From Erythrobacter sp. QSSC1-22B (GTDB taxonomy: Bacteria; Pseudomonadota; Alphaproteobacteria; Sphingomonadales; Sphingomonadaceae), in the NCBI RefSeq assembly GCF_001678665.1, contig NZ_LZRP01000014.1, positions 1-45,711 on the forward strand: a stretch of 45,711 nucleotides of DNA, given 5' to 3'. The notes beneath the pieces are model-generated. The model saw only the letters and a program-made list of their open reading frames with translations. It had not been told where the DNA came from and did not search any database. Each line of letters opens with the position of its first letter. The first letter of the stretch is position 1. Positions 17,428 to 25,824 of this stretch are shown here, piece by piece. The position numbers and the translations under genes are program-made.

Positions 17428-18666
17428 GGTCCGGGTGCCTAACTAACTTACGCCAATCCGCCAAGTGGATAGCGCCGCCTCAGGGCCCAGCTTCCTAAAA
17501 AGGGGGGGCCATATCGGCATCGGGATGTGATTCAAAAGGCTTCAGCGATGAGGCGTGTTGGATGGCAAATTACCGGTAGGAGTGGCCGCTTTACGCATCC
17601 GGTTCTGAAACAGGAGTGCATTTGGTTTGAGCCATCTTTGCCGAGGCATGAGTAGGATACCGAGAATTGATGACCGGCGGGTATTCTGTGGGTTCTGCAC
17701 GGCCCTGAAGTGGCGGTTGCGGTAGCGGTTGGCTTGAAAACATTTGAGGTCCGAAGGAAACGCTTTACACAAAGTTTTGTCGTTGACCCAAACGCGGTGC
17801 CTCGGAACGGATTATCTCGAGGCTAACCAGCTTCGGGGCCCCGCCTGCTCTATCATCAAAGCCAACTGGATCGCCGGTGTCTCAAAAGTAAGGCCCAGGC
17901 CTATACTGTCGGGTCACCAAGGACGAGACGAACACCAACCTTCTTTTGTTCTGCAATGGGGAGGGGGCGCACCGAGCCACGGGGCCGCTGAGATTTGGTC
18001 CTAAAAGTTCGGGAGATGACCTTCGTCTGCATCGCAGGCATTCCCATTGCCGCGTAACCTTTGGCCGTCCCCTCTCTGTAAAGAGCGCTGAAAAGCCTCC
18101 GGTCTGAGCGGTTGCACTTCGGTCCCTTCTGCGCTTTGCTTTCGCGGCCAAGGCCGTTCCGAGACGGCCCTTTTCTCCTAACCACCCGCTCATCAAAGGG
18201 AGCATCTCGCGAGAGCTTTCAGTGGGGCGCTTGTGGATACTTGGCCGATTCCAATTGCCTTTTGACGCAGCTTTTCATCAGCAATCGAGCCACATCCTGC
18301 CACCACAAAGCACGGGACGCTTGTCCGGTGACACACGAGAGGATCGTTGCACGAGAAACCCCCCTGCGCTTGCCGGCCGATTCCGCATTGCAAAGCCGCG
18401 CCTTGCGTCAGGAAGATTGGTCTTAGTTCCCTTCCGGCTCGGTGGAACATCTGATTCCAACTTAATTTGCGCTCATCTCACCGCACAGAGGCGTAATTCA
18501 AAGCTATGAACTGCCATGGGCTATGGCCCGGGCGCCGGGCGGCGTAGGAGCCTCGGCCGTTAACCAAGCTTGGGTGTGCGGTTTTAACGATCTTGCCGCT
18601 ACCGCTTGCCAATCCTTACGGATTTGGTTTTCTCATTATTTAGAGATCAGTGACAAGGAGGCTAGG
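17428..18666. other. Gene-poor stretch, no recognised feature
   Basis: Several overlapping short frames cover this stretch on both strands (for example 17882-18205 and 18222-18509), but none has a recognisable domain or a good ribosome binding site. The sequence may be decayed. Its right end contains the promoter and leader of the small membrane peptide gene at 18667. Confidence 0.4.
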
Positions 18667-18819
18667 ATGAAATTTCGCGTCTTTACGCTCAAGCTAAGGC
18701 ACGCTGAAATTGCAAGCGTTGCAGCAATGGTTATTTTCGCGGTGATTTTTGCCATTAGCTCAGCCGGGTCCGCCGGGTCACAGTCGGAGTCGAACTTCGC
18801 ATTATCTATGGAGGGATAA
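18667..18819 (+). CDS. Small membrane peptide coupled to the acyl amino acid synthase
   Basis: A 50-residue peptide with one hydrophobic helix (about 14-31, EIASVAAMVIFAVIFAIS) after a basic start (MKFRVFTLKLRH) and a Gly/Ser-rich outer tail. AAGGAGG lies six bases before the ATG, an excellent ribosome binding site that argues strongly for a real gene. Its stop codon directly abuts the ATG of the next gene, so the two are almost certainly one operon. I do not recognise it. By analogy with small membrane partners of biosynthetic enzymes it may anchor, activate or export the product of the synthase; that is inference. It could be a leader whose translation controls the next gene. Confidence 0.7.
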   Translation: MKFRVFTLKLRHAEIASVAAMVIFAVIFAISSAGSAGSQSESNFALSMEG

Positions 18820-19641
18820 ATGATACAAGCCATCCAACGAACCTCTGCAAGCGGCACGCCGCTTACTGCTATGTTAAACTCGGGCGAAGATTCGGTCCTT
18901 TGCAGCATACTTCAGCCAGCGAATGCAGTAAGACAGGAGCGGACGATTGCTATTCGGTTAGCTAGCGATGAGGGCGCGAGAAGTTCTGCGAGCATGGTGA
19001 TTAACCGCAGCTATGGCGCCCGCGGGTACGGCTCTGACCACCAAATTCAACCCGAGCATCAGACCGTTACGTTCACGGCCTCTTCGGGGAGTGACGTGTT
19101 CGGAACAATCACGCTAAAGGTAGACTCTGGCTTTTCATTAGCTACTGATATAACCTTCTCAGAAGAATTGAGTTTAATTCGCAGTGAGCCGGGAATGAAA
19201 CTGTGTGAACTGTCCAAGTTTGCTTTCGATCCATCACCAGATGCCCGGCCTTATTTGGCTAGCTTGTTTCACATTATATATCTTTATGGAACCGATCGAT
19301 TTGGGTGCAGTGACCTCGTAATTGAGGTGAATCCGCGGCACGTGAAATTTTATCACTTGATGCTCGGCTTCGAGTGTATCGGAGCGCTAAAGACAAACAT
19401 GGCCGTATCTGCCCCGTCACAGCTTATGCGCATAAAAGTTCAGAAAATTGGGGAGAATATCGACCAGCTGGCCGGTAAATTCGGAAAGTCTGGTCGTTCG
19501 CTTTATCCTTACTTTTTCAATAAAAAAGAGGAAGCTGGCGTAAGGCAACGTATCGCCCGACTGACGAACGATACTGGCCGTGCTGTGGAGGACTCACTAA
19601 GCGATAGTAAGCCGCAAATTTATCTGAGGTGCGCTGCGTAA
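18820..19641 (+). CDS. N-acyl amino acid synthase, FeeM-type acyltransferase
   Basis: A GNAT-fold acyltransferase of 273 residues resembling FeeM, which joins a fatty acyl chain from acyl carrier protein to an amino acid such as tyrosine. The N-terminal part (IAIRLASDEGARSSASMVI, then the YGARGYG and GTITLKVDSGF blocks) lines up with the autoinducer-synthase-like half. The central LCELSKFAFDP and ASLFHIIYLYG blocks, followed by LVIEVNPRHVKFYHLMLGFE, are the strongest fingerprint. Published work has linked long-chain N-acyl amino acid synthases to PEP-CTERM/exosortase loci, and this gene lies 5 kb from the exosortase gene, next to a PEP-CTERM gene. The C-terminal 60 residues are basic and unrecognised. 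GGAGGG precedes the ATG. Acyl and amino acid preferences are unknown. Confidence 0.82.
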   Translation: MIQAIQRTSASGTPLTAMLNSGEDSVLCSILQPANAVRQERTIAIRLASDEGARSSASMVINRSYGARGYGSDHQIQPEHQTVTFTASSGSDVFGTITLKVDSGFSLATDITFSEELSLIRSEPGMKLCELSKFAFDPSPDARPYLASLFHIIYLYGTDRFGCSDLVIEVNPRHVKFYHLMLGFECIGALKTNMAVSAPSQLMRIKVQKIGENIDQLAGKFGKSGRSLYPYFFNKKEEAGVRQRIARLTNDTGRAVEDSLSDSKPQIYLRCAA

Positions 19642-19850
19642 GTCGTTGCTGATAGATGGATAGTCAAAAATGAAATAGCGGATTGTCGGCCTACATCAAT
19701 TCCAGAAAAAGTAACTGACTGTATGACATAACGCCCAACGTTCGCACGAGTTGCATGGCAATTGGTCCCGCTTTACCGCGCGGAACTGGTTGAGCAATGG
19801 GTTACGTGGCGGGGTCTTGAGGAGAACGAGTAGGCGACCCTGGCGGCTGC

Positions 19851-19990
19851 TCATTCAGTTTGGCGGCGAACCCACGGCGCTGCATATCGATGCGACGAAT
19901 GCGCCTTGTCGTGGTTGTAGGCCTCTACCGAAGCGGCGCTGTAAAGGTGAGCAGGAGCGGGGCTGAAACAGAATGTTTCGTCGTGTATCT
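19851..19990 (-). pseudogene. Diverged IS3-family orfB tail
   Basis: The leftward translation reads ETFCFSPAPAHLYSAASVEA, then YNHDKAHSSHRYAAP, which aligns residue for residue with the IS3 tail at 31801-32112 ([35 protein letters not shown]). About 35 residues remain, with many substitutions, so it is a much older insertion than the copy at 302-433. No ends are visible. It is a fossil without function. Confidence 0.6.
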
Positions 19991-20751
19991 TAGCGCGCAT
20001 GCGACCGTTCGCTTGAAGTGCGGCGAAGCCCACCTCTCATCAAAGTGTGTGTTTCGTCAGCATTCCCGGAGCGATCTAACGACACTCCGCCCGCTTTGAC
20101 GCCCTACAGCGCTGGCTTTTTCGGCAAGTTCCGAGCTGTGGTGGCCGACGATCAGCATGGGGCTCGTCAGCGTGAGCGATGTGTTCCCTACGTTCACACA
20201 CTAAATGTGATTCGACGCGAACTGCTGCTGGGAAAAAATAAGTCCCACCGCTTACCTGTATCCACTTGGGTTGGAACCTGGATCTTTTGAACAAGCGGAA
20301 GCGACGTCCGGTCGCTTTCGATCATAAACGCAGCCCAAGTTACCTGCTGGATCTGGAAGCATGCGCTACGGACTTCGAGCTAATCGCGAGAATCGCACCC
20401 GATTTTGTTCACGCCACACACTGGGTTTTTCCTGATGGCGACCTTAGGCTTTTTTTGCAGGTTTGATAGCGCCGATTCGGCGGACAAGGACGCGCATCTA
20501 CTAATGTTGCTCCGGGTTGCGCCGATTGGATCCCGCCGTCGGCAATGCGTAGATGCGAGCACCGGATTCGATTTAGGCCCTATCTCGGTGCGGCAAAGTT
20601 CGTATCCTTGGGGGATACACAGGTACCGAGCCGTACGTCACTAAAAGGATGTGGCGTGGTTCGGGCACGTAAAGCACGGTCTCGCACAAGGATCACTAAT
20701 CAGAGCCTGAATATCGAGATATAAGCTTATTTACCAAGTTCAGACGAAAAG
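19991..20751. other. Gene-poor stretch with a possible RAYT trace
   Basis: No gene is supported. On the minus strand near 20150-20290 a short run (VSGGTYFFPAAVRVESHLV) looks like the start of a Y1-type (REP-associated) transposase, but the expected HxH motif (LPDHLH) does not follow, so the match is weak. Confidence 0.3.
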
Positions 20752-20792
20752 AAGGTGCTAACTGCAGCCCGCAGTAAGCACCTTCCTTTTTT
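20752..20792. terminator. Bidirectional rho-independent terminator
   Basis: Arms AAGGTGCT (20752-20759) and AGCACCTT (20777-20784), with inner arms ACTGC (20761-20765) and GCAGT (20771-20775), form a long hairpin with one A-A mismatch and a five-base loop. A T6 run follows on the plus strand (20787-20792), and T-rich sequence (TTCTTTT) follows on the minus strand. It sits 16 bases past the stop of the leftward PEP-CTERM gene and should end that transcript. Confidence 0.85.
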
Positions 20793-20807
20793 GCAAATTT
20801 TAGTGAT

Positions 20808-21425
20808 TTAAAAGGCGTAATTAACCCGGACTTGCTCTTTGCGGCGACGCATAGCGAAGCCGATCGCGCCAAAGCCGAGTAGCATCAGGGCCCATGTGCC
20901 CGGCTCAGGAACTGGAGCAGATGGTTGGAAGCTAAGCTGACCACCATACGAGCCTTGACCGCGCCCAACGCCATTGACCGTAAGAGTGTTTAGAACGCCC
21001 GTAAAAATCGGGATATTTATGGCTTCAGCAAACTCAAAACTACCGGTACCACCAATTGGAACAATAAAATTATTGAACCCATTAAAGAATGAGACTGACG
21101 TAAAGTCGACATCGGTGGAGCCACCAAGAGACCCTGCAAGCGTTGTCGTTACCGACCCACTACCAAGCCCATCTTGGCCGAGAGTGAAATTGAACACATC
21201 AGAAAAGGCCGAAGCTGGCAGGTTCGAACGTGCGATAGCACCGGACACGGGCCCGGCAAAGGGATTGCCAGTGACTATGAACGAATACGACGAACCATCT
21301 GCCGCGATCCCGCCCGTGTTAGGAACAAACACCTCCGCAGAGGCAGGTTGAGCAGCCACGGCGAGGACACACGCCGAAGCGGCCGCCATAGCTTTAAGTT
21401 TTGTAGCACTGAATTGAAAGCTCAT
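20808..21425 (-). CDS. PEP-CTERM protein, FxDxF-like
   Basis: A secreted protein of 205 residues. The N-terminal signal ends near residue 30 (AQPASAE). The middle is Gly/Ser/Thr/Phe-rich with FSDVFNF, matching the FxDxF pattern of one PEP-CTERM family. The C-terminus is the sorting signal: VPEPGTWALMLLGFGAIGFA (about 172-191), then RRRKEQ. That order, PEP motif, hydrophobic helix, arginine cluster, makes it a substrate for the exosortase at 12941-13843. The mature protein should end up outside, attached to or embedded in the EPS. It is monocistronic, with a terminator right after it and a palindrome 25-40 bases upstream of the ATG. Confidence 0.9.
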   Translation of the reverse strand: MSFQFSATKLKAMAAASACVLAVAAQPASAEVFVPNTGGIAADGSSYSFIVTGNPFAGPVSGAIARSNLPASAFSDVFNFTLGQDGLGSGSVTTTLAGSLGGSTDVDFTSVSFFNGFNNFIVPIGGTGSFEFAEAINIPIFTGVLNTLTVNGVGRGQGSYGGQLSFQPSAPVPEPGTWALMLLGFGAIGFAMRRRKEQVRVNYAF

Positions 21426-21449
21426 GTGGTTTCCCTTTCAAAAAGAGAC

Positions 21450-21464
21450 CTAACGAATCGTTAA
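21450..21464 (-). promoter_or_regulatory. CtrA-like box with GANTC site upstream of PEP-CTERM gene
   Basis: On the minus strand this reads TTAA-CGATTCG-TTAG, one base off the CtrA consensus TTAA-N7-TTAA, and it contains GATTC (a GANTC methylation site). It is also a 13-base palindrome. It lies about 25 bases upstream of the start codon, so it could overlap the promoter. Cell-cycle control is inference from the motif only. Confidence 0.35.
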
Positions 21465-21541
21465 GGCCATCAATAGCGCAAAAATGGATGAGTGCAACAG
21501 GCTTTTGCGCCGATCACCCCAGAAGCTGCTAAAGGAAAATC

Positions 21542-21579
21542 GAATTTCCTTCTCGCAACGGAATTTCCTTCTCGCAACG
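21542..21579. repeat. Tandem 19-base duplication
   Basis: GAATTTCCTTCTCGCAACG occurs twice back to back, at 21542-21560 and 21561-21579, identical. It lies in the intergenic stretch between the divergent PEP-CTERM and transporter genes. It is probably a recent slippage event; a doubled operator cannot be excluded. Confidence 0.85.
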
Positions 21580-21748
21580 AGCGTGCCTGACTAAGCCCGC
21601 GCCGTGACAAGCGAGGCCGTGAGGTATTAAGAGAGCTTTGCCCGTTTATGGGGGTCAGGCTAATACCCCGCTTAGGGCGTTTCGGGCTTCTATCCTCGGC
21701 CACCACTCTATTGACTATAAGTAAAATCATAAATTCTAAAAGACGTAC

Positions 21749-22975
21749 GTGATACTGAAAGGCGGCGATATCAACCAGCAATTAGAGCAGTCTCAATCAG
21801 GAGACTTCCGCATTCTTGCGACCTTGAGTCTTCTGATGGCGTTTTCTTCTATATCGATCGATCTTTATCTTCCCGCACTACCCACAATGGCTCTCGATCT
21901 TGGCGCAGATGCTGGTGAAATGTCCTTCACGGTTGCGTCTTACCTTGCCGGGCTTACGCTTGGTCAATTGGTCTGGGGGCCAATTGGAGATGTGATTGGA
22001 CGTAAACGCCCAATCATTTTCGGCCTGATTATATTCGTCGGAAGCTCGATCGGCTGTGCGTTGTCAGGCTCGTTATCCGAGATTATTGCCTTTCGCCTCT
22101 TTCAAGGCCTTGGCGCAAGCGCGGGCGTCGTCTTGAGTAGGGCGATCCTTCGGGATCTTTATTCCGGGGACGAGGCTGCTAGTAAGCTCTCTACGCTAAT
22201 TGCAATTATGGCCTTATCGCCCCTCATCGGCCCAATAGTTGGGGCACAGCTATTAGAAACTTTCGGATGGACGGAAATTTTCTGGATGCTTGCAGCTATC
22301 GGTATCTTCACTATCGGCGCCGTCTGGAGATTGCCCGAAACCTGGCGACGACCATTTGATAAACATCCGCATCCAATCAGTGTTTTCGACCGGTATTCAG
22401 CGCTTGGGCGGAACAGAGAACTATGGATTTACGCCAGCGCGGGAGCGTTTTATTATTTTGGAATGTTTGGGTTTATTGGGGCGGCTGCCGATGTATTTAT
22501 TAATCAAGAAGGCTTGTCGCCCAGCGAATTTGCTTGGTTACTCGCAGGTGGGACATTATCCATCATCATCACAAATTTAATAAACGCTAAGATTCTGAAG
22601 CGCTTCAGCTATCGACTGGTTTTACGAATGGGCGCGACAGTCGCGCTTGTGGCGGCATTGATCGGGTTGGCGATAATAGTGCTTCACGGAGAAGCACTGA
22701 TCGCAATGATCGTAGTCATAGTGGTCTTTATGGCGATGGCGGGTTTTGTCGTGGGAAATTCCATTGCTGGCTCACTCGATACCTGCCCCAATCAGGCTGG
22801 CGCCGCATCTGCAATGGTGGGTGCCCTTCAATATGGTGGAGGAATGGCTGGGTCGTTGCTGGTGGCGCTCTTTGCCGATGGTTCCGCGCGTCCCATGACG
22901 ATAGCGATGCTGGTTGGCGGGATCGGAGCCTGCGCGCTTTCGATGCGCACTTCGCCTCGCCGTCCTAGCCTGTGA
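21749..22975 (+). CDS. MFS transporter, Bcr/CflA type
   Basis: A drug/metabolite:proton antiporter of 408 residues with twelve hydrophobic helices. The first helix has SSISIDLYLPALPTMALDL, a pattern typical of the Bcr/CflA group, followed by loop 2-3 motif A (GPIGDVIGRKRPI). IAFRLFQGLGASAGVVLSRA in helix 4 and LSPLIGPIVGAQLLETFGW in helix 5 (motif C region) also fit. It starts at a GTG without a strong ribosome binding site. There is no terminator or partner gene after it. Its substrate is unknown; because of its place next to the FeeM-type and PEP-CTERM genes it could export a small molecule made here, but that is speculation. Confidence 0.88.
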   Translation: MILKGGDINQQLEQSQSGDFRILATLSLLMAFSSISIDLYLPALPTMALDLGADAGEMSFTVASYLAGLTLGQLVWGPIGDVIGRKRPIIFGLIIFVGSSIGCALSGSLSEIIAFRLFQGLGASAGVVLSRAILRDLYSGDEAASKLSTLIAIMALSPLIGPIVGAQLLETFGWTEIFWMLAAIGIFTIGAVWRLPETWRRPFDKHPHPISVFDRYSALGRNRELWIYASAGAFYYFGMFGFIGAAADVFINQEGLSPSEFAWLLAGGTLSIIITNLINAKILKRFSYRLVLRMGATVALVAALIGLAIIVLHGEALIAMIVVIVVFMAMAGFVVGNSIAGSLDTCPNQAGAASAMVGALQYGGGMAGSLLVALFADGSARPMTIAMLVGGIGACALSMRTSPRRPSL

Positions 22976-23054
22976 GTTCTTGTGAGCGGTCCCATGACCT
23001 ATCTCCATTTCAGACTCGCGAGGGCCGTAATCGGACAATCTCGTTGCTACCGGC

Positions 23055-24362
23055 TCAACGTCCGATACTGACGTAAGTGAAACCGGCCGCGCGCATTTCC
23101 GCAGGGTCGTATACGTTTCGTAAGTCGACCATGACCGACTCGCGTGCCAACTCCTTCACTCGCTCCAGATCAAGTGCTCGAAATTCGTCCCACTCCGTAA
23201 TGAGGACGATAGCGTCTGCCCCCGTGATGGCTGCGTAGGGGCTGTTTGACATCGTCACATGCGGCATCATAGGTTGCGCGTTTTCCATGCCTTCAGGATC
23301 AAAAGCCACGAGCTCCACACCCGCATCTGTTAGGGCCTGTGCGACAGCAAGGGCGGGGCTGTCTCGCATGTCATCGGTGTTGGGCTTAAATGTCAGGCCA
23401 AGCAGTGCGACCTTCTTCCCGCGCGCAGCTTCGGCACCCCCCATGATATCTATCACTTTGCGGCCCATAGCGCGCTTGCGGCTTTCGTTCACTTTCACCA
23501 CAGCTTCGATTAGCTGCAGCGGACTGCCGTAGTCTTCAGCGGTTTTAAGTAACGCCATCGTGTCCTTGGGAAAGCATGAGCCTCCATAACCTGGTCCTGC
23601 GTTCAGGAATTTGGGCCCGATGCGGTTATCGAGGCCGATCCCTCGGGCAACTTCCTGGACGTTGCCACCAGCCCGCTCGCACAAGTCCGCCATTTCATTG
23701 ATGAAAGTGATTTTTGTAGCGAGGAAGGCATTGGCACCATATTTGATCAGCTCGGCACTGCGACGGCTGGTGAAGTGGATGGGTGACTGATTGAGGAACA
23801 AAGGACGGTAGACTTCACCCATCACTTGCTTACCAAATTCGTCCTCGACGCCGATCACAATCCTGTCCGGACGCTTAAAGTCGCCGATGGCTGCGCCTTC
23901 GCGCAAAAATTCAGGATTAGAAACGACCGAGAACTTTGAGGTGGTGCCGGATTCGCGAATGATCCGCTCGACTTCGTCGCCGGTGCCGACAGGTACGGTG
24001 GACTTGGTTACAATCACAGCAGGCTCATTGAGGCTGGCCGCAATCTCTGAAGCCACGCTGTATACATAGGACAGGTCGGCGTAACCATCACCGCGTCGGC
24101 TCGGAGTGCCGACGCCGATAAAGATCGCTTTGGCTCCTTGGATCGAACTTGGCAGGTCAGTACTGAACGATAGTCGCCCGGCATCAACATTATTCGCGAC
24201 TAGATCAGCGAGCCCTGGTTCAAAGATCGGCATCTCGCCATTCTGCAGTTTGGTGATTTTGCCTTCGTCCTTGTCCACACAAGTGACCTCGTGCCCAAAA
24301 TCGGCAAGACACGCGCCGGACACCAGCCCGACGTAGCCAGATCCTATCACCGCAATTTTCAT
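23055..24362 (-). CDS. ugd: UDP-glucose 6-dehydrogenase
   Basis: An enzyme of 435 residues that oxidises UDP-glucose to UDP-glucuronate with two NAD+. It has the Rossmann motif MKIAVIGSGYVGLVSG at the start, the GVGTPSRRGDGYADLSYV block, the FLREGAAIGDF block, and the catalytic cysteine in GPGYGGSCFPKD; LLGLTFKPNTDDMRDSPAL marks the C-terminal domain. The start was put at the ATG at 24362, not the upstream ATG at 24413, because the Rossmann strand begins there and AAAGGA lies ten bases upstream. It diverges from galU, the enzyme that supplies its substrate, and feeds the UDP-xylose synthase at 9244. Confidence 0.95.
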   Translation of the reverse strand: MKIAVIGSGYVGLVSGACLADFGHEVTCVDKDEGKITKLQNGEMPIFEPGLADLVANNVDAGRLSFSTDLPSSIQGAKAIFIGVGTPSRRGDGYADLSYVYSVASEIAASLNEPAVIVTKSTVPVGTGDEVERIIRESGTTSKFSVVSNPEFLREGAAIGDFKRPDRIVIGVEDEFGKQVMGEVYRPLFLNQSPIHFTSRRSAELIKYGANAFLATKITFINEMADLCERAGGNVQEVARGIGLDNRIGPKFLNAGPGYGGSCFPKDTMALLKTAEDYGSPLQLIEAVVKVNESRKRAMGRKVIDIMGGAEAARGKKVALLGLTFKPNTDDMRDSPALAVAQALTDAGVELVAFDPEGMENAQPMMPHVTMSNSPYAAITGADAIVLITEWDEFRALDLERVKELARESVMVDLRNVYDPAEMRAAGFTYVSIGR

Positions 24363-24634
24363 ATAATTCGCGTCCTTTGAATTGAATGGGCCTAGTTCAC
24401 TTTCCGCCTCCACAACGCAAGGAGAGGCTAGATTTTTTTGCTAATTTTAATCACAACAAAGGCTAGTTGCGTACGGGAGCCGCTGGAGATCCGTGAGATC
24501 GAACGACGATCTTAAGATCCGACCGCATGAAGCAAGCGGCAAAACTAGAATAGGAGGTGTCCTGACTTGCGAACGGGTAACGCTAGATTCTTGTTGCTTG
24601 ACGCCCGCGATCGCTCGCCCGTAACGCCGCTGCC

Positions 24635-25522
24635 ATGAGCACCCATAAACCGATCCGCAAAGCCGTCTTCCCCGTCGCCGGCCTCGGCACGCGCTTCCTG
24701 CCCGCGACCAAGGCGGTGCCCAAGGAATTGCTGCCGATCGTCGACCGCCCGCTGATCCAGTATGCGGTCGACGAGGCGCGCGAGGCGGGGATCGAGCAGA
24801 TGATCTTCGTCACCGGGCGCGGCAAGACCGCGATCGTAGAGCATTTCGATCGTGCCTTCGAGCTCGAGGCGACGATGACCGAGCGCGGCAAGGACATGGC
24901 CGTGCTCGAACCGACCCACGCGACCCCGGGCGACATCATCGCGGTGCGCCAGCAGGTCCCGCTGGGCCTCGGCCACGCGATCTGGTGTGCGCGTGCCGTG
25001 GTCGGCGACGAACCCTTCGCGGTGTTCCTGCCCGACGAGCTGATGGTGCCGCAGGCCGGCGGGGGGGCCGGCTGCATGGCGCAGATGGTCGCGGCGTATG
25101 ACGAAATCGGCGGCAATCTGATCTCGGTGCTCGAGGTGCCGGAAGACCGGGTCTCGAGCTATGGCGTGATCGATCCGGGCGAGGAGCGCGGAAATCTGAC
25201 CGAGGTGCGCGGTCTGGTCGAGAAGCCCGCGGTGGCCGACGCGCCCTCGAACAAGATCCTCTCGGGCCGCTATATCCTCCAGCCCGAGGTGATGCGGGTG
25301 CTCGAGACGCAGGGCAAGGGCGCAGGGGGCGAGATCCAGCTCACCGACGCGATGGCACGGATGATCGGCAGTCAACCGTTCCACGCGGTCACCTTTGCAG
25401 GCCGCCGCTTCGACTGCGGCAGCAAGCTGGGCTTCGTGGAGGCGACGCTGGCGCTGGCGCTGGAACGCGATGACATGGGCCCCGAGGTGCGAGCGATGGC
25501 GGCGCGTTTGCTGAGAGGCTGA
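24635..25522 (+). CDS. galU: UTP-glucose-1-phosphate uridylyltransferase
   Basis: A nucleotidyltransferase of 295 residues that makes UDP-glucose from UTP and glucose-1-phosphate. It has the nucleotide-binding loop AGLGTRFLPATKAVPKELLP near the start, followed by VDRPLIQYAVDEA, FLPDELMVP with the metal-binding Asp, VEKP and the RRFDCGSKLGFVEA block. The gene is visibly richer in G and C than its neighbours, with codon third positions almost all G or C, unlike ugd. That suggests either strong expression and codon selection or a different history from the surrounding low-GC DNA. It lies divergent from ugd across 270 bases. Weak ribosome binding site. Confidence 0.95.
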   Translation: MSTHKPIRKAVFPVAGLGTRFLPATKAVPKELLPIVDRPLIQYAVDEAREAGIEQMIFVTGRGKTAIVEHFDRAFELEATMTERGKDMAVLEPTHATPGDIIAVRQQVPLGLGHAIWCARAVVGDEPFAVFLPDELMVPQAGGGAGCMAQMVAAYDEIGGNLISVLEVPEDRVSSYGVIDPGEERGNLTEVRGLVEKPAVADAPSNKILSGRYILQPEVMRVLETQGKGAGGEIQLTDAMARMIGSQPFHAVTFAGRRFDCGSKLGFVEATLALALERDDMGPEVRAMAARLLRG

Positions 25523-25824
25523 GTTTAAGCGCAATCAAGCTTTGTAGGACCTTGCGAACGGAAGGCAAACGCGTCCCCGTTTGGGATCTGACGTTAAGTA
25601 TAATCACACCCCGATACCGCTGATGCGTCGGTTTAAGAGGCCAGGCCTTAGAAAAACGGGTGCAGAGGGCACCCCGAAGTCGAACGTTTCGTTAGAACTG
25701 TTTGAACGAAATACTCCCTTCCTATTTTCTAAGTTTGATGATTGTTACATCTTACAGTCGTTCGTCCAGCGCATGGTGCCCTGGGACACTAAGCCAGACG
25801 GCCTAGGTGGACAAATCCGACGTT

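Noticed and set aside
17882..18205. Two overlapping minus-strand frames of 94-107 codons
   Set aside because: Arg/Ser-rich composition in both frames and no start signal suggest chance open frames.
20076..20294. Possible Y1/REP-associated transposase start
   Set aside because: Only one short motif fits; the catalytic HxH and later blocks are absent.
24545..25534. Minus-strand frame of 329 codons opposite galU
   Set aside because: It arises from the high GC of galU; His/Arg/Leu-rich without any motif, while galU is unmistakable.
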